Under the pieces are notes generated by a model. The model saw nothing but the letters and a program-made list of their open reading frames with translations, was not told the DNA's origin and searched no databases. The position numbers and the translations under genes are program-made. Of a DNA stretch of 29,377 nucleotides, positions 1 to 6,808 are shown piece after piece. The DNA is from Methanothrix sp. (GTDB taxonomy: Archaea > Halobacteriota > Methanosarcinia > Methanotrichales > Methanotrichaceae), in contig WOYM01000026.1 in assembly GCA_011620785.1 (NCBI GenBank), forward strand, positions 4,543 to 33,919. Reading direction: 5' to 3'. How positions within the stretch are numbered: position 1 is the first letter of the stretch; every line of letters starts with the position of its first letter.

Positions 1-239
1 TTCAACAACCCCTGGCTGGCCCAGTACCTGGGTACGGTGGCTTTAATATTCATCCTCTTCTCCGGCGGCCTGGACACCAAATGGAAGGAGATCAAGCCCG
101 TTCTATTGAGGGGGGAGATCGCCTCTCCGTCCAGTCCAGCGGACCTTCCCTCGACCTCTTCCGCTCTTTGGTGGAGAAAAAAGAAATTGCGAGCGATGAT
201 AATCAGCCTGAGCAGTACGTCGTCCAACCGGATGAATAG
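1..239 (+). pseudogene. NhaP2/CvrA-type K+/H+ antiporter remnant, internally deleted
   Basis: Frame 1 from base 1 reads an early transmembrane segment typical of CPA1 antiporters of the NhaP2/CvrA type (ILFSGGLDTKWKEIKPVLL) up to about base 110, then loses all family resemblance. A different frame (codons starting at 111, 114 and so on) then reads GGDRLSVQ followed by DLFRSLVEKKEIASDDNQPE and ends at TAG 237-239. The GDRL motif and this ending resemble the C-terminal TrkA_C (RCK-C) domain of the same family. The simplest reading is that the middle of the antiporter, several hundred codons, has been lost and the two ends joined out of frame near 105-116. An intact protein would exchange monovalent cations for protons at the membrane. 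The 5' end lies outside the window. The open frame that runs on to 309 is not protein-like after base 115. An assembly error is the main alternative. Confidence 0.55.
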
Positions 240-280
240 GCTTTTCGGATCTCGAAGATCGCTCCAAGAGGGAGAAGGTA

Positions 281-1285
281 TCAGGCCCGGAACAGGACCA
301 GCCAGATGAGATAGATCAGATAGGCGGCCACGCCCAGCCCTCCTTCCACTCGGGATATGCGTCTGCCGGTGAGAAATACGGGCACGCAGGCCAGGGCAAC
401 CAGGGTCATCAGGGGGATGTCGAAGAGCTGAAGCTGGCGGGTCACAGCAAGGCCTGCGGGGGCGGCCATAGAGGCGAGGCCCAGTATGAGGAGTATGTTG
501 TAGATGCTGCTTCCCAGGAGGTTGCCGATGGCAACGTCCCTCTCATCTCTAAGGGTGGCGATGATTGTGGTGACCAGCTCCGGTGCAGATGTGCCGATGG
601 CGACGATGGAAAGGCCGATTATCGCCTCGGAGATCGCGAGCATCCGGGCGACGCCCGTTGCCCCATCCACCAGCCAGTCGGCTCCAATTACCGTTAAAGC
701 TATTCCAGCGATGAGCATGGCGACATATTTCGCCTCTGCCAGAAGCTCTTTCCTCTTTGGCGACATAGCCTCCGGGCCGCAGCCTTCCATGAAGCCATCG
801 CCGCATATGTCCTCGAACTCCCTTTTCACCAATTGCGATTCTGTCCGGCTAGCACGCACGACGACCACTGTATAAATCGCTGCCGCCAGGAGCATCAGGA
901 CTCCATCCAGTGGGGTCAGGACGCCATCTGAGGCCAGACCGGCCAGAGCGGCGGTGGCGACGATCATCATGGGCAGGTCGAGATTGAGAACCTGCAGGTG
1001 GAGGGGCAGGGGGCGGAGAAATGCGCTCAAGCCGAGGATGAAGAGGATGTTGGCCAGGTTGGTGCCGGCGATGTTGGCCACTGCCAGGGGGCCGCCGCCC
1101 TGCAGCCCGGCGGTGATTCCCACGGCCAGCTCGGGCATGCTGGTGCCGATGGAGATGATGGTAAGGCCGATCAGCAGAGGATTTATCCCCAGCAACGCAG
1201 CCAGGCGCGATGCACCTCGCACTATCAGCTCCGCCCCCACGATGAGAACGAGAAGGCCTGCGAAAAATATCATCACCTCGTTCAT
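281..1285 (-). CDS. yrbG: Calcium/sodium antiporter, YrbG (CaCA) family
   Basis: Integral membrane exchanger of the Ca2+/cation antiporter superfamily, expected to swap Ca2+ for Na+ or K+ across the cytoplasmic membrane. The 334-residue length is typical of the prokaryotic family. Both alpha-repeat signatures are present: GTSMPE at about residues 47-52 and GTSAPEL at about 231-237. They sit in two homologous halves of hydrophobic helices, separated by a short charged cytoplasmic loop (about 146-185). The ATG start at 1285 is preceded by a GGGAGG-like ribosome site about 9 bases upstream. The gene diverges from the radical SAM gene, with a 155-bp space between them. Its stop is followed closely by the antiporter remnant on the other strand. 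The family is clear; ion preference cannot be read from sequence. Confidence 0.93.
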   Translation of the reverse strand: MNEVMIFFAGLLVLIVGAELIVRGASRLAALLGINPLLIGLTIISIGTSMPELAVGITAGLQGGGPLAVANIAGTNLANILFILGLSAFLRPLPLHLQVLNLDLPMMIVATAALAGLASDGVLTPLDGVLMLLAAAIYTVVVVRASRTESQLVKREFEDICGDGFMEGCGPEAMSPKRKELLAEAKYVAMLIAGIALTVIGADWLVDGATGVARMLAISEAIIGLSIVAIGTSAPELVTTIIATLRDERDVAIGNLLGSSIYNILLILGLASMAAPAGLAVTRQLQLFDIPLMTLVALACVPVFLTGRRISRVEGGLGVAAYLIYLIWLVLFRA

Positions 1286-1408
1286 GGATAGCTGCCTCCC
1301 ACCTCTCCTGACAGATCTCTGTTAGCAGACTGACTGCTGCTCTCATAGTTCCGGTAGCGGAATGTATTGAGTCTGGAAGGGTAATAAACCTCTTTGCCTG
1401 GACCATCA

Positions 1409-1416
1409 TTTTTTTA
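1409..1416 (+). promoter_or_regulatory. TATA-like element for the radical SAM gene (leaderless start)
   Basis: A run TTTTTTAA is centred about 28 bases before the ATG at 1441, the usual spacing from an archaeal TATA box to the transcription start. No Shine-Dalgarno sequence precedes the ATG, so the mRNA is probably leaderless. This is inferred from spacing only. Confidence 0.35.
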
Positions 1417-1440
1417 ACCTGGAAAATAAGAATTAGTGCT

Positions 1441-2412
1441 ATGGATCTGGAGACAAAAGCCCTTCTTCTCTCCCAGGGGACGGTTCAGCTCTCCCAGCCT
1501 GGTCGCGAGGGCAAGACGTCCACCGCCGGTCCAGGTGCGGGGGAAAGCTCGATCTTCTTTCAGTCCGGCTCGCATATGGTGCGCCTATCGGTAGTGGATA
1601 GCTCTGCTCTTCTGCTGGTGATGGATGGGGATGAGGCAACAATCTCGCTGGAGAGCAAGGTAATTGCCAGGGGCAGAGTAGTCGAGCCACTCCTGCACTG
1701 TCCTGATCAGGCCTACATCACCATTTCCGAGCGCTGTATCCATGACTGCAAGTTCTGCGCCGTCCCCAGGCTGATGGGAAAGGTGAAGACTCAAGCGAGG
1801 GTGATGGAGATGGTGAAAGAGGCTATGGCCACGGGGAGGCTGGAGTCCATCTCTCTGACCAGCGGCACTGAGGTTTCCCCCCAGCATGAGGCGGAGAGGG
1901 TGGCGGCTTTAGTTTGTGATCTTAAGCCACTTGGTCTGCCCATTGGAGTCTCTGTCAACCCCTTTCCTGGAGTCAATCGGATTCTTTTGGATGCGGGCGC
2001 GGATGAGGTCAAGTACAATCTGGAGACGGTCGATCGCGATATATTCGCCCAGGTCTGCCCGGGATTGTCCTATCAGGAGATAATGGATGCCCTGGAGGAG
2101 GCAGTGGAGCTGTTCGGCCCTAACCACGTCTTCTCCAATGTCCTCGTCGGCCTGGGGGAGTCGGACCAGTCCCTCCGCCAGGGAATAGATGAGCTCATTG
2201 ATATGGGTGTTCTTCCCATCCTGAGGGCGGCATATCCCCATCCCCTGCGCCGGGGGGAGGTGGATATCGTCCGGCCTTCAGCAGAGCGGCTGCTCGGGCT
2301 AGCTCGATATCTGAGGATGAAGCTGGATGAAAAAGGTCTGGACGGCAGCCTGGCTCTCACCGGCTGCTACCGGTGCACTGGTTGCGATCTCGCTCCAGGA
2401 AGGGATCTATAG
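1441..2412 (+). CDS. Radical SAM protein of unknown substrate
   Basis: The canonical radical SAM cluster motif CxxxCxxC is at Cys99, Cys103 and Cys106 (CIHDCKFC), so the enzyme should bind a 4Fe-4S cluster and cleave S-adenosylmethionine. It is followed by a TIM-barrel-like core with TSGTEVSP, an N-P-F sheet segment and a conserved late beta strand. A second cysteine group, Cys309-x2-Cys312-x2-Cys315 (CYRCTGC), lies nine residues from the end and could ligate an auxiliary cluster. The N-terminal 85 residues carry a small beta-rich stretch not typical of the core. At 323 residues it is near the size of BioB- or LipA-like enzymes, but I cannot assign it to either. It stands alone, with yrbG divergent upstream and no co-directional partner, so context gives no substrate. 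Confidence 0.85.
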   Translation: MDLETKALLLSQGTVQLSQPGREGKTSTAGPGAGESSIFFQSGSHMVRLSVVDSSALLLVMDGDEATISLESKVIARGRVVEPLLHCPDQAYITISERCIHDCKFCAVPRLMGKVKTQARVMEMVKEAMATGRLESISLTSGTEVSPQHEAERVAALVCDLKPLGLPIGVSVNPFPGVNRILLDAGADEVKYNLETVDRDIFAQVCPGLSYQEIMDALEEAVELFGPNHVFSNVLVGLGESDQSLRQGIDELIDMGVLPILRAAYPHPLRRGEVDIVRPSAERLLGLARYLRMKLDEKGLDGSLALTGCYRCTGCDLAPGRDL

Positions 2413-2607
2413 CGCTCAGAACTCAATATCCTCATCATCGATCAGACAGGCCGTATCATCATTGCGCCTCATGAATCAGCCAATGAATGCACAACTGGAT
2501 ATAAGCAAATGATGGCAGGATCTATGAATCGAGCATCAATCAGAGATCCGCCCACCACCGAGGCTGGACCACCATTCCGAATACGACTCATTCGATTCAA
2601 TAAAAAG

Positions 2608-2940
2608 TTAATATGGCCATGGCAAACCATGCCAATAATAAGCGGGGCGGTAGTAGGTTACGGGATAGACGGTAATTCCGCTTCGATAATAATACGATGG
2701 CCAATACCAACTATCAAGGTACGGTCTGGCAACGTATCTGTACCAGGGATCAGAGACCGAATAGTCGATATATCCGTAATGGAAGACTGACGGGCTCCAT
2801 TTTAAGGCAGCAGGAGCATTGTAGCCAGTAACAACATATCCGCCAGATAACCAGTCACCCACTTCTACTCCACCTGCTACGCCTGATGCGGTAAATGCTA
2901 GAATTATACAGGCGAAAACAACTGCGAACATCATCCTCAT
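2608..2940 (-). CDS. Small exported Tyr/Trp-rich protein
   Basis: A 110-residue product. Its first ~22 residues form a classic Sec signal (Met-Arg-Met-Met, then a hydrophobic stretch ending at GVAGG). The mature ~88 residues hold about 18 tyrosines and 7 tryptophans, including the runs WYWPSYYY and RPAYYWHG, and no cysteine. I do not recognise the family. The composition suggests an extracellular aromatic-rich coat or matrix peptide, but that is a guess. A GAGGGAT-like ribosome site lies just upstream of the ATG, and an AT-rich element is near 2988. The reading frame is real as judged by the signal peptide and ribosome site. The overlapping opposite-strand frame looks like a shadow. Confidence 0.7.
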   Translation of the reverse strand: MRMMFAVVFACIILAFTASGVAGGVEVGDWLSGGYVVTGYNAPAALKWSPSVFHYGYIDYSVSDPWYRYVARPYLDSWYWPSYYYRSGITVYPVTYYRPAYYWHGLPWPY

Positions 2941-3205
2941 TTCTTATCCCTCATTCACTCTTCTTTTAGCTGTATTCTCTTCTGCCCAAAATAAATGAGT
3001 AACCATTATATGAGGTTCATATGATGGCATGAGGAGATGTCGAGCGGCGACGAGGACCAGAGAGTTGGAGAAGGCGCCGGTGGCGGGAGTACGAAGAGGA
3101 GGGCAGAAAAGCCCATTTCCATAAGCCTACTCAAGTGCACCCTCGCCAAGCCCGATCACCGAACAGCTCCTTTGGTCCCACCAGAAGAGCTCATGGACAT
3201 GATCT

Positions 3206-3844
3206 CTATCCCAATCCAGTTGTCCATGCCCAGTTGAGCGGACCGCCGTGGCAGATGAAGGTATGGCCGGTCAAATTTACCGGCGTGCTGGAGCTGGACC
3301 TCAAGCTGCTCATTTCTTTGCCGGGAGGCGGTCTATAAGCAGGCAGAAAAGGCGGATTCATCCCGCCGCTGGAGAATGCATTGGGAAGGGAGAGGGGTTT
3401 GTTATCGGATGCGCTGCCTGGAGTCGAAACCTCTATTGGATATCTATACTGGGAAATGATCCTTCCAGCTGCATCCTCTAAAGTGGCAATATCGCTCATC
3501 TCGCTCCAAAAGAGCGCGCTATTGTATAGATCGGAGGAGGAATTTCTGCCCTCTTTGGAGTGAACTCGGGCGGTTGAGCCGGCCTTCAGGGTGAAGTTTG
3601 CAGGAAACGCATAGCTTTGATTTTCCCGGTTTTTGAGCGACCAGCCGTCCAGATCCATCAAACCGGTTCCCCGGTTGGCTATCTCAACCCACTGATCGGC
3701 ACCCTGGTAGTTTACGCTTATGATCTTGACGATATCCCTCCCAACGCCCGCTGGAGCGGCTGCAGCCCCTCCCAGCGAGAGAGCAAAAAGTACCAATAAA
3801 ATAGCCAATATGATTAAGCATCCACCCGTGCTTTTCATTAACAT
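3206..3844 (-). CDS. Exported lamin-tail-domain (LTD) protein
   Basis: A 212-residue product with an N-terminal signal (MLMKSTGG, then a strongly hydrophobic stretch ending GGAAAAPAG). Residues about 37-130 fit the LTD immunoglobulin-like fold: VKIISVNYQGADQWVEIAN, LMDLDGWSLKN, then FPANFTLKAGSTARV. Such domains occur in exported prokaryotic proteins, often as adhesion or nuclease-associated modules. No catalytic motif is visible here. The C-terminal ~80 residues are Ser/Pro-rich and unrecognised. The extreme end (GGPLNWAWTTGLG) is odd, because a neighbouring frame stays open about 65 bases further, so a small frameshift near 3235 is possible. It lies 45 bp downstream of the SGNH hydrolase gene on the same strand. 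Confidence 0.75.
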   Translation of the reverse strand: MLMKSTGGCLIILAILLVLFALSLGGAAAAPAGVGRDIVKIISVNYQGADQWVEIANRGTGLMDLDGWSLKNRENQSYAFPANFTLKAGSTARVHSKEGRNSSSDLYNSALFWSEMSDIATLEDAAGRIISQYRYPIEVSTPGSASDNKPLSLPNAFSSGGMNPPFLPAYRPPPGKEMSSLRSSSSTPVNLTGHTFICHGGPLNWAWTTGLG

Positions 3845-3889
3845 ACCTCATACCTCCACGAACCTTCTCGCCTGCAAACAAGGCCTTGC

Positions 3890-4507
3890 TTAAAAGAGGC
3901 TCATCAGCTCCTCGGCTATTATCCTGTAGCCCGCCTCATTGGGATGGTCCAAGCCCGGCAAGATCAGAGAATCTAGAGGCATACCAGCTTGCACCCGCTT
4001 CATCCAGGCGCCGTAGACGTCCACAAAGCCCACATTCATCTCTTTTGCCACCCTCTCCACCGTCTGATAGTAGTCCAATACCCTCCGGTCATAGGGAGGG
4101 CTTTCCAGGGGCTGGGAGGATAAGAGCAAGATCTCCGAGTCCGGGCCAGCCCGGATGCGGCGCACCATCTCCACCAGGTTCATCTCGAACTCCTCCAGGC
4201 TCAGCCCTAAAACACAGTCGTTGATGCCGAAGTTTATGGTGACCAGATCCGGCTCATAAGATAGCACCGCCCAGTCCAGCCGGCCCAGGCCGTCCTGGCT
4301 GGTATCCCCACAGATGCCAGAGTTGATCATCTCTATCTTTGAATCGGGGAACCTCTGACGGAGCGACTCCAGCAAAAAGGAGGGAAAACCTCGCCGCACG
4401 GCATAGCCCGCAGTGATGGAGTCACCAAAGCATACGATAGTGGCATTCGCACCGGACTCAAGGTCCCGGCGCGTCTTTTCCACATACTTCCTTAGCTCTT
4501 CATTCAT
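3890..4507 (-). CDS. SGNH/GDSL-family hydrolase (TesA-like esterase)
   Basis: A 205-residue intracellular hydrolase with all SGNH blocks. FGDSITAG carries the nucleophile Ser30, NSGICGDTS holds the oxyanion glycine, NFGINDC holds Asn96, and LDHPNEAGY near the C-terminus supplies the Asp187/His188 of the triad. No signal peptide is seen; the chain begins MNEELRKYVEKTRRDL. Relatives hydrolyse ester or thioester bonds in lysophospholipids, aryl esters or acetylated sugars. The substrate here is unknown. The gene is between the LTD-protein gene (45 bp downstream) and trpA (49 bp upstream), all on the minus strand, so it could be read through from the trp operon. Confidence 0.9.
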   Translation of the reverse strand: MNEELRKYVEKTRRDLESGANATIVCFGDSITAGYAVRRGFPSFLLESLRQRFPDSKIEMINSGICGDTSQDGLGRLDWAVLSYEPDLVTINFGINDCVLGLSLEEFEMNLVEMVRRIRAGPDSEILLLSSQPLESPPYDRRVLDYYQTVERVAKEMNVGFVDVYGAWMKRVQAGMPLDSLILPGLDHPNEAGYRIIAEELMSLF

Positions 4508-4556
4508 CGGTATTCCCTCAGGTCATTCGTCTTTCATGGCAATGCAATAGTCCCAG

Positions 4557-5333
4557 CTATTGCAGCCTTGCTCTCCCCGCAGCTTTTACCGCCGTTTTCA
4601 TCTCCTCGACCAATGCCTCCAGCTCATCGATCCTGCCCCTGGCGATCAGGTCCACGCAGGCCGATCCCACTATAGCGGCATCGGCACCCGCCCGGATGAC
4701 CTCAGCCGCCTGGTCTGGGGTGGAGATGCCGAATCCCACCGCCTTTGGCTTTTTGCCCGGCACCCGGGCGATGAGGTCTCTTGTATCCTGCAAGACCTCG
4801 CTTCTCGCCCCGGTGACGCCGGTCCTTGCCACCAGATAGAGAAAGCCGCCCGTCTCTTCAGCGATCAGATCGATCCGTGCAGGGGGCGTGTTGGGTGCTA
4901 CCAGGTAGATCAGGTCCACGCCGTGCTTGCCGCAGGCCTCCTTCAGGGGCCCGGCCTCCTCCGGGGGCAGGTCGGGAACGATCATGCCGGTGATGCCACA
5001 GCGGGCACAGTCCCGGGCAAACCTCTCCAGGCCCCGTGCATAGACCATATTGTAGTAACCCATGAATACCTTGGGGACGGGCACATCAGACTCTTCTGCC
5101 ACCTGGAAGTATACATCGGTGTTCATCCCCGCGGCGATAGCCCTTTGCGCTGCCGCCTGGATGGTCGGACCGTCTGCTATAGGGTCTGAATGGGGTAGCC
5201 CCAGCTCGATGATATCCGCTCCCGCCCTCACCAGCCGGCGCACCAGCTCGGGGGTGGCACCGGGCGACGGGTCTCCTGAGCAGAGATAGACGATCAGCAG
5301 GGGCCCTTTCTCGAAGGCCTCAGATATTCTCAT
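4557..5333 (-). CDS. trpA: Tryptophan synthase alpha subunit
   Basis: TrpA cleaves indole-3-glycerol phosphate to indole and glyceraldehyde-3-phosphate, and passes indole to TrpB. At 258 residues it has the normal length. The catalytic Glu43 sits in IIELGLP and the catalytic Asp54 in PIADGPTIQ, equivalent to Glu49 and Asp60 of the enteric enzyme. The phosphate-binding GFGIST and GADAAIVGSA segments are intact. The usual PFSDP motif reads PHSDP here, a Phe-to-His change close to the active site. The start overlaps the trpB stop by 14 bases, so the two are translationally coupled in an operon trpB-trpA. Confidence 0.97.
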   Translation of the reverse strand: MRISEAFEKGPLLIVYLCSGDPSPGATPELVRRLVRAGADIIELGLPHSDPIADGPTIQAAAQRAIAAGMNTDVYFQVAEESDVPVPKVFMGYYNMVYARGLERFARDCARCGITGMIVPDLPPEEAGPLKEACGKHGVDLIYLVAPNTPPARIDLIAEETGGFLYLVARTGVTGARSEVLQDTRDLIARVPGKKPKAVGFGISTPDQAAEVIRAGADAAIVGSACVDLIARGRIDELEALVEEMKTAVKAAGRARLQ

Positions 5334-6513
5334 AGTCCATCACCGTAGCCAGGTCCTTATCCCCGCGGCCGGAGACATTGATGATCGCAAGATCGCCCAG
5401 TGCCTCAGGCTCTGCTAAGGCATAGCCGATGGCATGAGCCGACTCCAGTGCGGGGATGATCCCCTCCAGCCGGGATAGAGCGCGGAATCCCTCTAGAGCG
5501 GTCCTGTCGTCCGCCAGCCTGGGTAGGACGCGCCCCTTCTCCGCCAGGAATGCCAGCTCCGGACCCACTCCGGGATAGTCAAGGCCTGCTGCCACTGAGT
5601 AGGACTCCAGTATCTGGCCGTATGGGTCCTGGAGGATCCTGGTGAGGGCACCATGCAGTATTCCGTCTGTGCCGTAGCCCAAGGATGCGCCATTGTCTGC
5701 CATCTTATCGCTCATCCCCGGGCCTCGACCTCCTGCCTCCACTGCGATCAGCCTCACATCGTCCTTCAGGAATGGAGCGAAGATGCCCATGGCATTGCTC
5801 CCTCCACCCACGCAGGCCACAATGCTATCCGGCAGACGACCTTCCGCCTCCAGGATCTGCCCCCGGGCCTCCTGGCCGATCACGCTCTGAAAGTCCCTGA
5901 CCATTGAGGGGAAGGGATGGGCGCCGGCGGCGGTTCCCAGCAGATAGTGGGTGTGCTCGAAGCTGGAGGCCCAGTCCCTCAAGGCCTCGTTTATGGCGTC
6001 CTTCAAGGTCCTGGAGCCGGAGCGGACCGGTATCACCTCTGCTCCCATCAGCTCCATCCGGTAGACGTTCATCTTCTGCCTCTCGATGTCCACCTCTCCC
6101 ATGTAGACCTGGGTCTCAAAGCCCAGTTTTGCCCCCACGATGGCCGTGGCCACGCCATGCTGGCCGGCACCGGTCTCGGCGATCAGGCGGGTCTTGCCCA
6201 TCTTCTTAGCCACCAGAGCCTGGCCAAGGGTGTTGTTGAGTTTATGAGCCCCACCGTGCAGCAGGTCCTCCCTCTTCAGATACACCCGGCAGCCCAGCTT
6301 CCGGCTGAGGTTGGGGGCGAGATAAAGCGATGTGGGCCGGCCGCCGAAGTCCTTTTGGAGAGCTTTCAGCTCATCTTGAAATTGGGGGCTCTTCTTAAGC
6401 CGATCATAGGCACAAGAGAGGTCGGCCAAGGGAGCCACCAGGGTCTCGGGGACGAAGAGGCCGCCATACCTCCCGAACTTGACTGCGAAATTATCGATCA
6501 TCATACTGCTCAA
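5320..6513 (-). CDS. trpB: Tryptophan synthase beta subunit
   Basis: TrpB condenses indole with L-serine using pyridoxal phosphate, the last step of tryptophan synthesis. The PLP lysine is Lys91 in GGAHKLNNTLGQAL, and the phosphate-binding loop GGGSNAMG follows near residue 235. The length of 397 residues and the N-terminal FGRYGGLFVPETL mark it as the TrpB1 type that pairs with TrpA, not the larger solitary TrpB2. The first ATG (6513) is used, but ATGs at residues 4 and 5 are also possible. The other trp genes are not in this window. Upstream, a perfect palindrome overlies the likely TATA element, so repression or activation at the promoter is expected. Confidence 0.97.
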   Translation of the reverse strand: MSSMMIDNFAVKFGRYGGLFVPETLVAPLADLSCAYDRLKKSPQFQDELKALQKDFGGRPTSLYLAPNLSRKLGCRVYLKREDLLHGGAHKLNNTLGQALVAKKMGKTRLIAETGAGQHGVATAIVGAKLGFETQVYMGEVDIERQKMNVYRMELMGAEVIPVRSGSRTLKDAINEALRDWASSFEHTHYLLGTAAGAHPFPSMVRDFQSVIGQEARGQILEAEGRLPDSIVACVGGGSNAMGIFAPFLKDDVRLIAVEAGGRGPGMSDKMADNGASLGYGTDGILHGALTRILQDPYGQILESYSVAAGLDYPGVGPELAFLAEKGRVLPRLADDRTALEGFRALSRLEGIIPALESAHAIGYALAEPEALGDLAIINVSGRGDKDLATVMDYENI

Positions 6514-6551
6514 CGAATCACCAGCTAAATGGTTTAATGCACGAATTAATA

Positions 6552-6579
6552 CTATGATGTATAAAAAAGTACATCATAG
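6552..6579 (-). promoter_or_regulatory. Palindromic operator candidate over the trpB promoter
   Basis: Two perfect 10-base arms, CTATGATGTA and TACATCATAG, flank an 8-base A/T-rich spacer (6562-6569). Read on the minus strand, the spacer gives a TTTTTTATA core that fits an archaeal TATA box about 50 bases before the trpB ATG. A dimeric regulator bound here would block or recruit the basal factors. Archaeal TrpY is known to bind TGTACA-type boxes, and the arm GTACAT is partly similar, but this is only suggestive. A transcription stop for xseB is the alternative role. Confidence 0.5.
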
Positions 6580-6598
6580 ATCTTATTTAAGCTTTACC

Positions 6599-6808
6599 TC
6601 AGAGCAGATCGGAGGGCAGCTCGCCGGTCAGGCACTCGATCCTCCTCTGGGCACTATCCAGCCGAAGGTTGCACACCCGGACCAGCCTCATGCCTCGTTC
6701 ATACAGCTCCAGGCTCTTCTCCAGGCTCATCTTCCCCTCCTCCAGCTCCGAGACTATTCTCTCCAGCTCCTCCAGTGCATCCTCCAGCCCCACTTCCTCC
6801 ATGCTCAT
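6599..6808 (-). CDS. xseB: Exodeoxyribonuclease VII small subunit
   Basis: Small, almost entirely helical subunit of exonuclease VII, which binds the large subunit and helps degrade single-stranded DNA from either end. The family core is clear: LEDALEELERIVSELEEGKM, then SLEKSLELYERGMRLVRVC. I start it at ATG 6808 (MSMEEVGLED), whose ATGA overlaps the xseA stop and which has an AAGGAGA ribosome site about 10 bases before it. This gives 69 residues, a normal length. The frame stays open 14 codons further upstream inside xseA, but that part is not family-like. A second ATG at 6802 is also possible. Confidence 0.9.
   Translation of the reverse strand: MSMEEVGLEDALEELERIVSELEEGKMSLEKSLELYERGMRLVRVCNLRLDSAQRRIECLTGELPSDLL

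Noticed and set aside
2413..2607. Plus-strand frames starting at 2327 and 2509
   Set aside because: The first overlaps the end of the radical SAM gene, the second lies opposite the exported Tyr-rich protein; neither shows a motif or ribosome site.
2941..3205. Gene in the spacer between the Tyr-rich and LTD proteins (plus-strand frames near 3037 and 3135)
   Set aside because: Frames overlap the LTD gene on the other strand and lack ribosome sites; apart from promoter-like AT sequence near 2988 nothing is seen.
5917..6528. 203-codon plus-strand frame opposite trpB
   Set aside because: Antisense shadow of trpB in GC-rich sequence, no recognisable motif.
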